Shown here in pieces: positions 36,253 through 46,781 of a stretch of DNA of 64,000 nucleotides. Source of the DNA: Planctomycetota bacterium (GTDB taxonomy: Bacteria > Planctomycetota > UBA1135 > GCA-002686595); the NCBI GenBank assembly GCA_022446815.1, contig JAKVCD010000001.1, forward strand, positions 170,997-234,996. The letters are read 5' to 3'. Positions within the stretch are counted from its first letter, which is position 1; each line of letters begins with the position of its first letter. The position numbers and the translations under genes were made by a program. The notes beneath the pieces are model-generated. The model had not been told where the DNA came from. It worked only from the letters and a program-made list of their open reading frames with translations, and did not search any database.

Positions 36253-37388
36253 GCAGGGTTCATCTCGACCACAACGCCACGACCCCTCTGAGGCCAGAGG
36301 CTCGGGAAGAGCTCCTGCGCGCTCTGGACGCTCTCGGCGGAAACCCCTCTAGCGTCCACACGTCCGGAAGGGCCGCCCGCGCAGAGCTAGACGAGGCTCG
36401 AGAGCGCATAGCGGCCGCCTTAGGAGTTGATGCTGACGAGCTGATCTTCACCTCAGGCGGGACTGAGGCAAACAACGCGGCCCTCTTTGGCACGGCACCC
36501 CAGGACGGAGCGATCTTGGTCAGCGCGGCGGAGCACTCGTCTGTCCGAGAGGCCGCTGACGCGCTGGAAGCGTCCGGACGCGAGCTCCGCGTGCTAGGCG
36601 TAGACGCTGAAGGGCGCCTCGACGTTGAGGGCCTCGAGATGGCACTCCAAGACGGTCCTGCCGGCCTAGTCTCATGTGTTGGCGCTAATAATGAGGTCGG
36701 GTCCGTCGCGCCATTCGCGAAGATCCGCGGAGCGATCGAGGCCCTGCCAAGAGAGCGGCAGCCTGTATGGCACGCAGACTGTGTCCAGATGCTGGGGAAG
36801 GTCCCTGTGAGCCCTAGGGGCCTCGGGCTGAGCCTCGCCTCTTTCTCCGCCCACAAAGTGGGCGGACCCTTGGGTGTCGGCATCCTCTGGTGCGCCAAGG
36901 AGCAGCCTTTCAGCGCTCGGATGGTGGGGGGCGGGCAAGAGAGCGGCCTCCGCTCTGGCACCGAGAATCTGCCCGCGATCGCCGCGGCGGCGGTCGCAAT
37001 CGAGCTCGCAGTCGCAGAGCTGCAAGACTATGCAGCCCGCACCCGAACCCTCACTGAGGAGCTCTGGAGGGGGGTTCTCGCCCATGTCCCCGGGGCAGAG
37101 CTCGTCGGCCCCGCCCTAGATGAGAGCGAGCGCCTGCCGAACACGCTCTGCGCCCTCCTGCCCGGGGAAGACGGGCGAGTCCTCGTGCCACGCCTAGACC
37201 TCGCCGGGCTCGAGGTCAGCGCGGGGAGCGCCTGTTCATCCGGCTCCATCGAGCCCTCCCCTGTCCTTTTGGCCCTCGGGCACGACGAGAAGGCCGCGCG
37301 CGCAGCCCTCAGGTTCTCCTTAGGGCGGACGACAACCCCTGAGGAGGTGCGCGCCGCCATCCAGGCCGTGGGGACAACGTGTGGATAG
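36249..37388 (+). CDS. cysteine desulfurase (NifS/IscS class)
   Basis: This PLP enzyme mobilises sulfur from cysteine for Fe-S clusters, thiolated tRNA or other sulfur transfer. The 379-residue protein starts at GTG overlapping bshA. It contains DHNATTPLRPEA, FTSGGTEANNAAL, the PLP lysine in SFSAHKVGGPLGVG and the catalytic-Cys loop SAGSACSSGSIEPS. No scaffold or carrier gene (IscU, SufE) is adjacent. Its tight coupling to bshA links cysteine use with bacillithiol metabolism. The very end of the gene carries a DnaA-box-like 9-mer (37380-37388). Confidence 0.94.
   Translation: MSRVHLDHNATTPLRPEAREELLRALDALGGNPSSVHTSGRAARAELDEARERIAAALGVDADELIFTSGGTEANNAALFGTAPQDGAILVSAAEHSSVREAADALEASGRELRVLGVDAEGRLDVEGLEMALQDGPAGLVSCVGANNEVGSVAPFAKIRGAIEALPRERQPVWHADCVQMLGKVPVSPRGLGLSLASFSAHKVGGPLGVGILWCAKEQPFSARMVGGGQESGLRSGTENLPAIAAAAVAIELAVAELQDYAARTRTLTEELWRGVLAHVPGAELVGPALDESERLPNTLCALLPGEDGRVLVPRLDLAGLEVSAGSACSSGSIEPSPVLLALGHDEKAARAALRFSLGRTTTPEEVRAAIQAVGTTCG
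37380..37388 (-). promoter_or_regulatory. DnaA-box-like 9-mer upstream of dnaA
   Basis: TGTGGATAG, read on the minus strand as CTATCCACA, differs from the consensus TTATCCACA at one base. It overlaps the stop of the desulfurase gene, 231 bp before dnaA, and could serve in autoregulation of dnaA or as an outlying origin box. Confidence 0.45.
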
Positions 37389-37619
37389 CTGCCCCCCCTG
37401 GTTCGATCCCGTAATTTTTCCGGCGCCCATGTGAAGAGTTCTGGCGTCCATCGTTGACGGCGTCCAAGAAGCGGGAATAATGGCGCCCCCGCAAGCCACC
37501 CAGCCTCGTCCCCAAAGGCCTGGGAGGGCAGCGCTCCCCACATAGAACAGCTCTCTGGCTTCCCAGAGGCGGCGGGGGCGCCGCTTCGGCGAACGGGGCC
37601 AAAGAAGAGAGAAGAGCCG

Positions 37620-39161
37620 ATGCGAGAAGCAGATCAGTCCCCAAACACCGCCGAGCGAGCGCCGCTGCAGGGTGTAGGTCGCGAGGCTGCCGCGGCGGAA
37701 GGCGCCACAGAGCCCGCCGACGTATCAGGCCGGCCCCTTCAAAGCGCTGCAGAGCTCGCGCCCACCTGGGACGCGATTTGCGCGGAGATTCGAAGCCGGA
37801 TTCAGCCCGAGCTCTTCGAGACATGGTTCCGCCGTGCGGCCCTAGCGGAGCTGCGCGAAGACTCGGTCGCTGTCGCGGTCCAGAACGCGTTCGCCCGAGA
37901 CTGGCTAGAGCGCTACCACCGCAGCGTCATCGAGGAGTCGGTCCGCGCCTCCCTCGGCCGACATGCGAGCGTTGAGCTGCGAGTAGACCCAGAGCTCGCC
38001 TTGCCCCCGCGAGAGCCCGAAGAGGAGGAGCCTGTAGCCGAGCGAAGCGCCCCCGCAGAACTCGTTCAGCAGGGCGCGGCCCCGACCGGACGCGGGCCGC
38101 TGGACATCTCAAACGCCCTTGTACGAGGGTCTGACGTGGGTTTAAACGCGAAGTACACATTCGATAACTTCGTTGTGGGGCCGTGCAATCGCTTCGCGCA
38201 CGCAGCCTCCGTCGGGGCCGCGGAGTCCCCTGGGGCGGCTTACAACCCCCTCTTCCTGCACGGGAACGTGGGGCTGGGAAAGACCCATCTGCTCCAGTCC
38301 CTCTGCTTCTCACTGCTCGAGAACTGGGAAGGTGTTCGCATCCTCTACCTCTCTTGCGAGACCTTCGTAAACCACTTCATCGGCGCGCTTGAGAACGGAG
38401 ACCTGCAAGCCTTCCGCAACAAGTACCGGAACGTGGACGTGCTGGTCGTGGACGACATCCACCTCTTGGCAAACAAGGAGCGCACGCAGGAGGAGTTTTT
38501 CCACACCTTCAACACGCTCTACAACGCGGGAAAGCAGATCGTGCTCTCGTCGGACTCTCCGCCGAAAGACATTCCAACCCTTCAAGAGCGGCTCGTAAGC
38601 CGTTTCAAGTGGGGCCTAGTGACAGAGCTCGAGGCGCCCTGTTACGAGACGCGGGTCGCCATCTTGAAGCGCAAAGCACGCGAACGCGGCCGGGAGCTCC
38701 CCGCTGACGTTGCAGGCCTCTTGGCGGAGCGCATCGACAACAACATTCGAGAGCTCGAAGGCGCCGTCACGAAGCTCTTCGGATACGCAGACCTCTCCGG
38801 CGAGCCCGTCTCCGCTGAGCTGGCCCACGTCGCCCTCAGAGACATCTTCTCCGTCCGGCGCGGTGGCCCGACCCTCGATGACGTCGTCTCTGTCGTCACC
38901 GAAGAGTTCTCCGTGAAGCTCTCCGACCTGCAGTCCCGACGCCGAACTGCCACGATCGCCTTCCCGAGACAGGTCGCGATGTACTTAGCTCGGAGGGTCA
39001 CCCGACACTCCCTAGAGGAGGTCGGGGGCTTCTTCGGCGGGCGCGACCACTCAACGGTCCTCTACGCAGTGACCAAAATCTCCGGCCTGCTCGAGCGCGA
39101 CCAGGGGACCGTTGACACTCTCTCCAGGCTCCTAGAGCGCCTTGGCGAGCGCCCCCTCTGA
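37620..39161 (+). CDS. dnaA: chromosomal replication initiator DnaA
   Basis: DnaA binds origin boxes and opens oriC. The 513-residue protein has an extended N-terminus (1-40), domain I with LFETWFRRAALAEL (about 60-75) and an acidic linker (about 120-165). The AAA+ domain contains the Walker A motif GNVGLGKTHLL (about 216) and Walker B VLVVDDIHLLANKE. The C-terminal DNA-binding domain has the signature FFGGRDHSTVLYAVTKI. The gene begins the rightward run dnaA-(oriC candidate)-dnaN-dciA-like-gyrB. The 231-bp upstream spacer contains one DnaA-box-like sequence. Confidence 0.97.
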   Translation: MREADQSPNTAERAPLQGVGREAAAAEGATEPADVSGRPLQSAAELAPTWDAICAEIRSRIQPELFETWFRRAALAELREDSVAVAVQNAFARDWLERYHRSVIEESVRASLGRHASVELRVDPELALPPREPEEEEPVAERSAPAELVQQGAAPTGRGPLDISNALVRGSDVGLNAKYTFDNFVVGPCNRFAHAASVGAAESPGAAYNPLFLHGNVGLGKTHLLQSLCFSLLENWEGVRILYLSCETFVNHFIGALENGDLQAFRNKYRNVDVLVVDDIHLLANKERTQEEFFHTFNTLYNAGKQIVLSSDSPPKDIPTLQERLVSRFKWGLVTELEAPCYETRVAILKRKARERGRELPADVAGLLAERIDNNIRELEGAVTKLFGYADLSGEPVSAELAHVALRDIFSVRRGGPTLDDVVSVVTEEFSVKLSDLQSRRRTATIAFPRQVAMYLARRVTRHSLEEVGGFFGGRDHSTVLYAVTKISGLLERDQGTVDTLSRLLERLGERPL

Positions 39162-39724
39162 GCCCGCTGCGAGACGCGAGAAGGAGCGCTTAAAAGCGCC
39201 TGTTTTTGTGCGTTCCGCGCCGTTTCGCGCGTTTCGCCAGCCCGCGAAATCGCGTAGAATAGGGCCCTCCCATGAGGCGCCTCTAGGGGTGCGCAAGGGA
39301 AGGAGGTTCGGCCTCTCCCGGCTCGTCTTTGGGCTGTGGAGGGAGCGTGGAAAGGTGCGGTAAAGCCGTGGGAAAACCCGCGGAGACCCCGTGCTCTAGC
39401 GCCCCCTCTTCGTGGAGAACCGTGCAGCTTTCCACGCGCCCCGAGAGCTCACTGATGCCGCTCTGGAGAGCTGTGGACAAGTCCGCGACTCTCCACCCCT
39501 CTTCCACAAAGAAATCTCACTTGTCCTCTCTCTGTGAATGAACGCAACCTCCTGCTTGTGAGAGCTTTGCGAAAGTTCACCCCCACGTTCTCCACAAGAT
39601 CGGCACCCCCTTATTACTGTGAAGATTCTTTCTCTATAGAGAGTTTGAGAGTTCTCCCCATCACGCCAAAGCAACGATCACTTCCGACCACACCCGCGCA
39701 ACACAACAACTAGGACTCAACAGC
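39162..39724. other. oriC: candidate replication origin oriC (dnaA-dnaN spacer)
   Basis: This 563-bp non-coding stretch holds a cluster of DnaA-box-like 9-mers. On the minus strand are TGTGGAGGG 39335-39343, CGTGGAAAG 39346-39354, CGTGGAGAA 39411-39419 and TGTGGACAA 39472-39480. The last reads TTGTCCACA, the form used in GC-rich actinobacteria. On the plus strand are CTTTCCACG 39428-39436, TCTTCCACA 39500-39508 and TTCTCCACA 39588-39596. They are followed by a local AT-rich segment at 39611-39650 that could be the unwinding element. The dnaA-dnaN position, nearby parS/parB and gyrB all agree with an origin. Function is inferred. Confidence 0.7.
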
Positions 39725-40828
39725 ATGAAGGTACTCTGCAACCGCGAAAAACTACGTGAAGGCCTCGCCGTGGCGAACGGCGTCATACCGGCCAAGAGCA
39801 CAAAGCCCGTCCTCGAGAACGTCTGCCTCGTTGCCACGGACTCAGGCCTAGAGCTCCTGGGAACAGACCTCGAGGTGTCTCTCCGCTACACCATCTCAGA
39901 CGTCGAAGTCTCGGACCCAGGGACCGCGGTCATCCCCGCGCGCGTCGCGCTCGACTTCATCAGGGACCTCTCGAGCGAGACTGTAACGCTCCAGCTTGGT
40001 GATGACGAAAACATCACCATCCAAGGTGGAGATGACAGCTGTGAGCTCGTGACGGTAGACCCCGATGAGTACCCGGTCATCAGCCGCTTCGACACAGAGG
40101 GAGCCTTCTCAATTCAGGGGGGCAGCCTCACTCGACTTGTCGGACAGACGGCCTTCGCTGCGGCGCGTGAAGGCGGCCGCTATGCGATGCACGGAATCCT
40201 CACGGAGGTCCACGGCGGTGAACTGCGCATGGTCGCGACGGATGGCCGTCGCCTGGCCCTCGCCTCGACCCCTGTCGATGTAAAGCAGGACTCAAAAGAG
40301 CCCGCGATCATCCCCACCAAAGGGACCCAACTCTTCTGCCGAGTTATCTCAGATCCTCTCGATCAGGTGTCCTTGCAGTTTGGGTCGAACCAGGTCGGCA
40401 TGAAGACACCTAACGCAGAGGTCTTCGCTCGTCTGATCGATGGGGAGTACCCGCGTTACAGCGCGGTCATTCCTGAAGAGACGAAGAACCACGTCGAAGT
40501 GAACGCAGAGATGTTCAGCCGGAAGATCAGGCTTGTCTCGAACGTTACAGGCGACGACGCTCGCGCGGTCCGGCTCAACATCAAGAAGGGTGAAGTTGAG
40601 TTCTTTGGGCGGTCTGCAGGCAGGGGCGAAGCTCACGCTCAGATGGAGGCGGCCTTTAAGGGCAGTAAGACAGAGATCGCCTTCAATCCTGACTACGTGC
40701 TTGAGGGCCTTAAGAACTGTGAGGCTGATCTCGTGACCCTTGAGTTCAGCGACCGCACGAGCCCGGGCAAGTTCCGCCTAGGAGAGAACTACATCTACGT
40801 GGTCATGCCGATCACTGTGGAGGCCTGA
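39725..40828 (+). CDS. dnaN: DNA polymerase III beta subunit (sliding clamp)
   Basis: DnaN forms the ring that tethers replicative polymerase to DNA. At 367 residues it matches the usual length. Characteristic parts include the N-terminal MKVLCNREKLREGL, ILTEVHGGELRMVATDGRRLA around residue 150-170, DGEYPRYSAVIPEE in the middle domain and the C-terminal YIYVVMPITV. It starts downstream of the candidate origin and is followed after 28 bp by the DUF721 gene. Confidence 0.97.
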   Translation: MKVLCNREKLREGLAVANGVIPAKSTKPVLENVCLVATDSGLELLGTDLEVSLRYTISDVEVSDPGTAVIPARVALDFIRDLSSETVTLQLGDDENITIQGGDDSCELVTVDPDEYPVISRFDTEGAFSIQGGSLTRLVGQTAFAAAREGGRYAMHGILTEVHGGELRMVATDGRRLALASTPVDVKQDSKEPAIIPTKGTQLFCRVISDPLDQVSLQFGSNQVGMKTPNAEVFARLIDGEYPRYSAVIPEETKNHVEVNAEMFSRKIRLVSNVTGDDARAVRLNIKKGEVEFFGRSAGRGEAHAQMEAAFKGSKTEIAFNPDYVLEGLKNCEADLVTLEFSDRTSPGKFRLGENYIYVVMPITVEA

Positions 40829-40856
40829 TCGCGCTCAGAGCGAGCAGGTCAAAGAA

Positions 40857-43633
<2,777 letters not shown>

Positions 43634-43706
43634 CCCGTCAAAAGGGGCCCTTCGCCGGAAAATGTCGGACTGCCCTCTTCTTCTGAGGGGGGAGGCGCCG
43701 ATAGCT

Positions 43707-44318
43707 ATGAGGGCGCAGACAGGGCTGCGCCAGGCCGCGCGGGGGCGCGGCATGCTCCGAACTGTGCGCAGGAAACACACCAAGAAGCTCTCGGACGCTG
43801 AGCTCGCGAGGCGGCTCGAAGAGAGCGGGCTCATCGAACAAGCGGTCCTAGACGCGCTCGTCGCCCGCGGGGTCGACGATGGCATGCTCTGCGAGGCGAT
43901 CGTCGAGTCCGGCTTGGTAGGAGACTGGGAGCTGTCGCGCTGGGCGTGCCGCTGGTTCGGCCGACCCTTCCTCCCAATTGAGGCGTGCACTCCAACGCCG
44001 GCTGCGGCCGGCGGCCTTGACGGCGCCCGCCTCATCCGCAGGGGGCTCGTCCCTCTGTGGCGGAGCGCAGGTGGGCTGGTCGTCTCGATGCCAGGCATCA
44101 CCTCAGAGGGAGCCCTGAGGGAGGTCTCCGAAGACGCGGGCTGTCCTATTTACGCCGTGATCGGGAGCGTGCGCGGAAACAGGCGCTGGCTCGAAGAGAA
44201 CCTCGCGCCAGCTCCGCTCAGCGAGTCAGACCCACGAGAAGAGGACTCATGGGGGCACCTCTTTGATGTGAGCGACGCGCAGGCAAGAGACGCCTTTGGT
44301 CGCGGCCCGCGGAGCTAG
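43707..44318 (+). CDS. stand-alone GspE/PilB N-terminal (MshEN-like) domain protein
   Basis: The protein has about 203 residues from the ATG at 43707, which has a GGGGGGAGG ribosome-binding-like sequence 11 bases upstream; starts at 43662 and 43752 are also in frame. Residues 25-165 resemble the N-terminal domain of type II secretion/type IV pilus ATPases, with paired helical motifs (LARRLEESGLIEQAVLDAL) and GRPFLPIEA. The G-V-x-P-L-x-R-x-x-G-x-L-V-V pattern appears in RRGLVPLWRSAGGLVV. MshEN domains of this type can bind cyclic di-GMP. The ATPase domain is missing, and no secretion genes are adjacent. It converges with the SDR gene with a 4-bp overlap. Confidence 0.65.
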   Translation: MRAQTGLRQAARGRGMLRTVRRKHTKKLSDAELARRLEESGLIEQAVLDALVARGVDDGMLCEAIVESGLVGDWELSRWACRWFGRPFLPIEACTPTPAAAGGLDGARLIRRGLVPLWRSAGGLVVSMPGITSEGALREVSEDAGCPIYAVIGSVRGNRRWLEENLAPAPLSESDPREEDSWGHLFDVSDAQARDAFGRGPRS

Positions 44319-45106
44319 CGCTTAGGCGCACTCCATCCACCGCCGACCCGCTTGACCAAGAGGCGGTCGGCGACGCGCGGAGCTATGGCGGAGAGGACGC
44401 CAAGCCAGTGCCACTTCTTTCGCAGAGTCAGCTCCGGTTTCGGGGCGCGGTCGAGGGCGAGCACGTGGGCGGCGACCTCCGCGGGAGCCGCTGCGTGGCT
44501 CATGTCAGGATCGGGCAACTCTGAGGGGTTGGGCTGCGAGCCAAAGAAGCCTGTCGCGGTGAGCGCGGGACTCAGGGTGCACACCGCGATCTCCTCTTCA
44601 GACCACTCAACCCGAAGCGACTCACCGATCGACGTGACAGCTGCTTTGCTCGCACAGTAAGCCGCTTGGCCGGGGACGCCGCGGCGACCGACCACGCTAG
44701 AGAGGTTCACGACGACAGGCGAGACGCCCTTGCGCAAGAGGGGAAGCGCGCCCTGGCAGGCTAAGAGGAGGCCGCGAACGTTCGCAGCGAAGACCTGCTC
44801 AAGGAGCGAGGGATCAAGCTCTTCGACTCGAGCTCTATAGCCCATGCCCGCGTTGTTCACCAAGAGGTCTAGGCCGCCGAAGGCCTCTTCTAGCTTCAGA
44901 AGTGCGGAGGCGATCTCCTCAGCTTGCGTGAGGTCGCAAGGGAGCACGAGGTGACCTTCGCCCTCGAGCTCCGCGCAGAGGGCGTCAAGCCGTTCCCTCC
45001 GTCGCGCCAAGAGCCCGACGCGATACCCCTCCGTGGCGAGCAATCGCGCTGTGGCCGCTCCAATACCAGAGGACGCTCCAGTGACGAGGGCTCGGCGAAC
45101 GACCAT
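44315..45106 (-). CDS. short-chain dehydrogenase/reductase
   Basis: This NAD(P)-dependent oxidoreductase of 263 residues has a classic SDR fold: cofactor loop TGASSGIGAATARLL at residues 9-23, DLLVNNAGMGYRARV near 80 and the catalytic Ser in VNLSSVVGRRGVPG. The Tyr-Lys pair is in AAYCASKAAV near 150. The substrate is unknown; the type with a basic C-terminal tail (LLVKRVGGGWSAPKR) often acts on lipids or diverse carbonyls. It starts 6 bp after the end of the anchored-protein gene, so it belongs to the same leftward unit. Confidence 0.92.
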   Translation of the reverse strand: MVVRRALVTGASSGIGAATARLLATEGYRVGLLARRRERLDALCAELEGEGHLVLPCDLTQAEEIASALLKLEEAFGGLDLLVNNAGMGYRARVEELDPSLLEQVFAANVRGLLLACQGALPLLRKGVSPVVVNLSSVVGRRGVPGQAAYCASKAAVTSIGESLRVEWSEEEIAVCTLSPALTATGFFGSQPNPSELPDPDMSHAAAPAEVAAHVLALDRAPKPELTLRKKWHWLGVLSAIAPRVADRLLVKRVGGGWSAPKR

Positions 45107-45112
45107 CTCTCC

Positions 45113-45673
45113 TTAGCGACCTGTGGTCTTGTGGAGGGCGATGATCTTCTGCATCCAGCGAGACCGCTCTTTCTTGATCTTCTCCACTTGTCGATCGCGA
45201 TCCGTGTATTGACCCTCGATCTCCATCTCCCACATAGCGGTGTCTTCAAAGGCTTGGTTGAAGGAGGCGTGCGCCTGCTTGCGCAGGTCACGCGCAGCAG
45301 AGGCGTTGCCTTCGGAGTCAGCCTTTCGAGCGGCGACAAGCTGCTGATCCCCTTGGGCAGCGAGCAGGCGAGCAGCGGCAAAGACCGACGAGCTCTCAGC
45401 CAATCCCGCCGGAGCGTTGTCTACCCAGCGTAGACCTGAACGCTTTGTTGGGTCGGGCGCCTCCTCTTTGAGGTCTGCGAAGGGGACGTAAGCGGGTGCA
45501 GGCTCCGGCTCTGGCGCGGGCTGAACAGAGATGGCCTGGGTGCCAAAGTAGGCGAGGCCTATCAACGCAGCGACCCCGAGGGCCGGGCCCACGGGGAAGC
45601 CGGTGTTACTGCTGCGAGAGCTCCGGGGCCGGCGCTCTTCTTGGTCTTCGCTGTGTCGTCTTCTGGCAGGCAT
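45113..45673 (-). CDS. membrane-anchored protein of unknown function
   Basis: The 186-residue protein has a basic, Ser/Arg-rich N-terminus (1-25), one membrane helix at about 28-47 (VGPALGVAALIGLAYFGTQA) and a Pro/Glu-rich linker. The extracytoplasmic helical part (75-186) is rich in Ala, Gln and charged residues, with EMEIEGQYTDRDRQVEKIKK near the end. The helical part could form a coiled coil. No known domain was recognised. It lies between the DUF3050 and SDR genes on the same strand. Confidence 0.7.
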   Translation of the reverse strand: MPARRRHSEDQEERRPRSSRSSNTGFPVGPALGVAALIGLAYFGTQAISVQPAPEPEPAPAYVPFADLKEEAPDPTKRSGLRWVDNAPAGLAESSSVFAAARLLAAQGDQQLVAARKADSEGNASAARDLRKQAHASFNQAFEDTAMWEMEIEGQYTDRDRQVEKIKKERSRWMQKIIALHKTTGR

Positions 45674-45732
45674 CGCCTGCAGAGGATACGGCGCGAGGAC
45701 GAAGACGCGAAGAGTGGCCCCGTTTCTGCAGC

Positions 45733-46584
45733 TCAGGCGCTCTTACGCATGGGCGCTTGGCCCAAGGCTTCGATCGCTTCGAGCGCACTGTCCCAAAGCC
45801 TGATGCGGCTCTCGATGTGGCCCCTCGCTGCGGCTTCGGCCTCCGCCCACTTCTCCTCGTCGTCACCGCAGAGCAGGTCGATCATCTCGAAGGCCATCGG
45901 GCCGTGCTCGTCGGCGTCGACCGCGATGTGCCGGTCGAGGTAGTAGATGAACCGGTCATAGCCTGCGAGGTCTGACTCTTGAACCGTGTCCAGGATCTCT
46001 TGGAACATGAGCGGAACTACGTCTTCACGCCCGAAGGTGAACGCCGCAGCGATCGCGGGGATCGATCGAGACGCGAGGATTCCGCAGGTGTCCAAAGAGA
46101 AGGCGCGCGCCCCTTCAGGGGGGCCAGCGAGCTCGAGTGCAGCGGCTACGCTCTCTCCGCGTTGCAGGGCTTCAATGAAGGCATGAACGCTCTCCGCGTC
46201 CGCTCCGCACTGGTCCATGGCATCAAGGTAGAGCTCAAAGTGTGCCGAGTAGCCTCCTTGCCCGTCCTCGTCTGTCTCCTCTGCCACGACGATCTCATTC
46301 ACGAGGCGACGGAGCTTTCGGTCACCCTTCGGGTACCAAGGGACCTCAACGCAGCTCAGGTTCACCTGCAGGCCCTTGAGCAGGCACATGAAGTCCCAGA
46401 CGGCCCAGATGTGGAAGGACATGAACACGTGCATGCTCTCAACGCTGTCTACTCGAGCGTAGACAGGGTGAGAGATGAGCGCTTGTCGGGCGTCTTCGAT
46501 GTTGTCTTGAAGTTGGCGAACTCGGGGCGGTGTACGATCTTCCGCCTCCGAGCGGTTTCTGTCAGCGAGCCAAAAGCTAGTCAT
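45733..46584 (-). CDS. DUF3050 family protein (heme-oxygenase-like fold)
   Basis: The protein has about 283 residues from the ATG at 46584; longer in-frame extensions overlap rsmB and look spurious. It shows the DUF3050 pattern: SFHIWAVWDFMCLLKGLQ, LVNEIVVAEETDEDG, YSAHFELYLDAM and YYLDRHIAVDADEHGPMA. As I recall, DUF3050 belongs to the heme-oxygenase/TENA-like superfamily. The spaced Glu and His residues (in VVAEETD, SAHFELY and DRHIAVDADEH) could act as di-iron ligands, as in heme-oxygenase-like di-metal oxidases. The reaction is unknown. It lies 59 bp before the anchored-protein gene in the same orientation. Confidence 0.82.
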   Translation of the reverse strand: MTSFWLADRNRSEAEDRTPPRVRQLQDNIEDARQALISHPVYARVDSVESMHVFMSFHIWAVWDFMCLLKGLQVNLSCVEVPWYPKGDRKLRRLVNEIVVAEETDEDGQGGYSAHFELYLDAMDQCGADAESVHAFIEALQRGESVAAALELAGPPEGARAFSLDTCGILASRSIPAIAAAFTFGREDVVPLMFQEILDTVQESDLAGYDRFIYYLDRHIAVDADEHGPMAFEMIDLLCGDDEEKWAEAEAAARGHIESRIRLWDSALEAIEALGQAPMRKSA

Positions 46585-46781
46585 TGTTCTTCTCAGTGCT
46601 TGGTGGTTGAAGAGCGCGCCGAGCCTGGCCGGCCCGAACCTACGAACGCTTGAGCAGCGAAGGGCTGAGAGCCGAAGCCCGATGTCGCAAAAAAGAGCAG
46701 CGACGCGCTTCTTTGGGCTGAGGGGGCCTCTCCTCGAGAGGAGCTGCACCGATGGACCGACCAGCCGACAGAAAAAGCCGA

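Noticed and set aside
37400-37410. GGTTCGATCCC, a tRNA T-arm-like sequence before dnaA
   Set aside because: The flanks do not pair to form a T-stem, and no acceptor, D or anticodon arm can be folded upstream.
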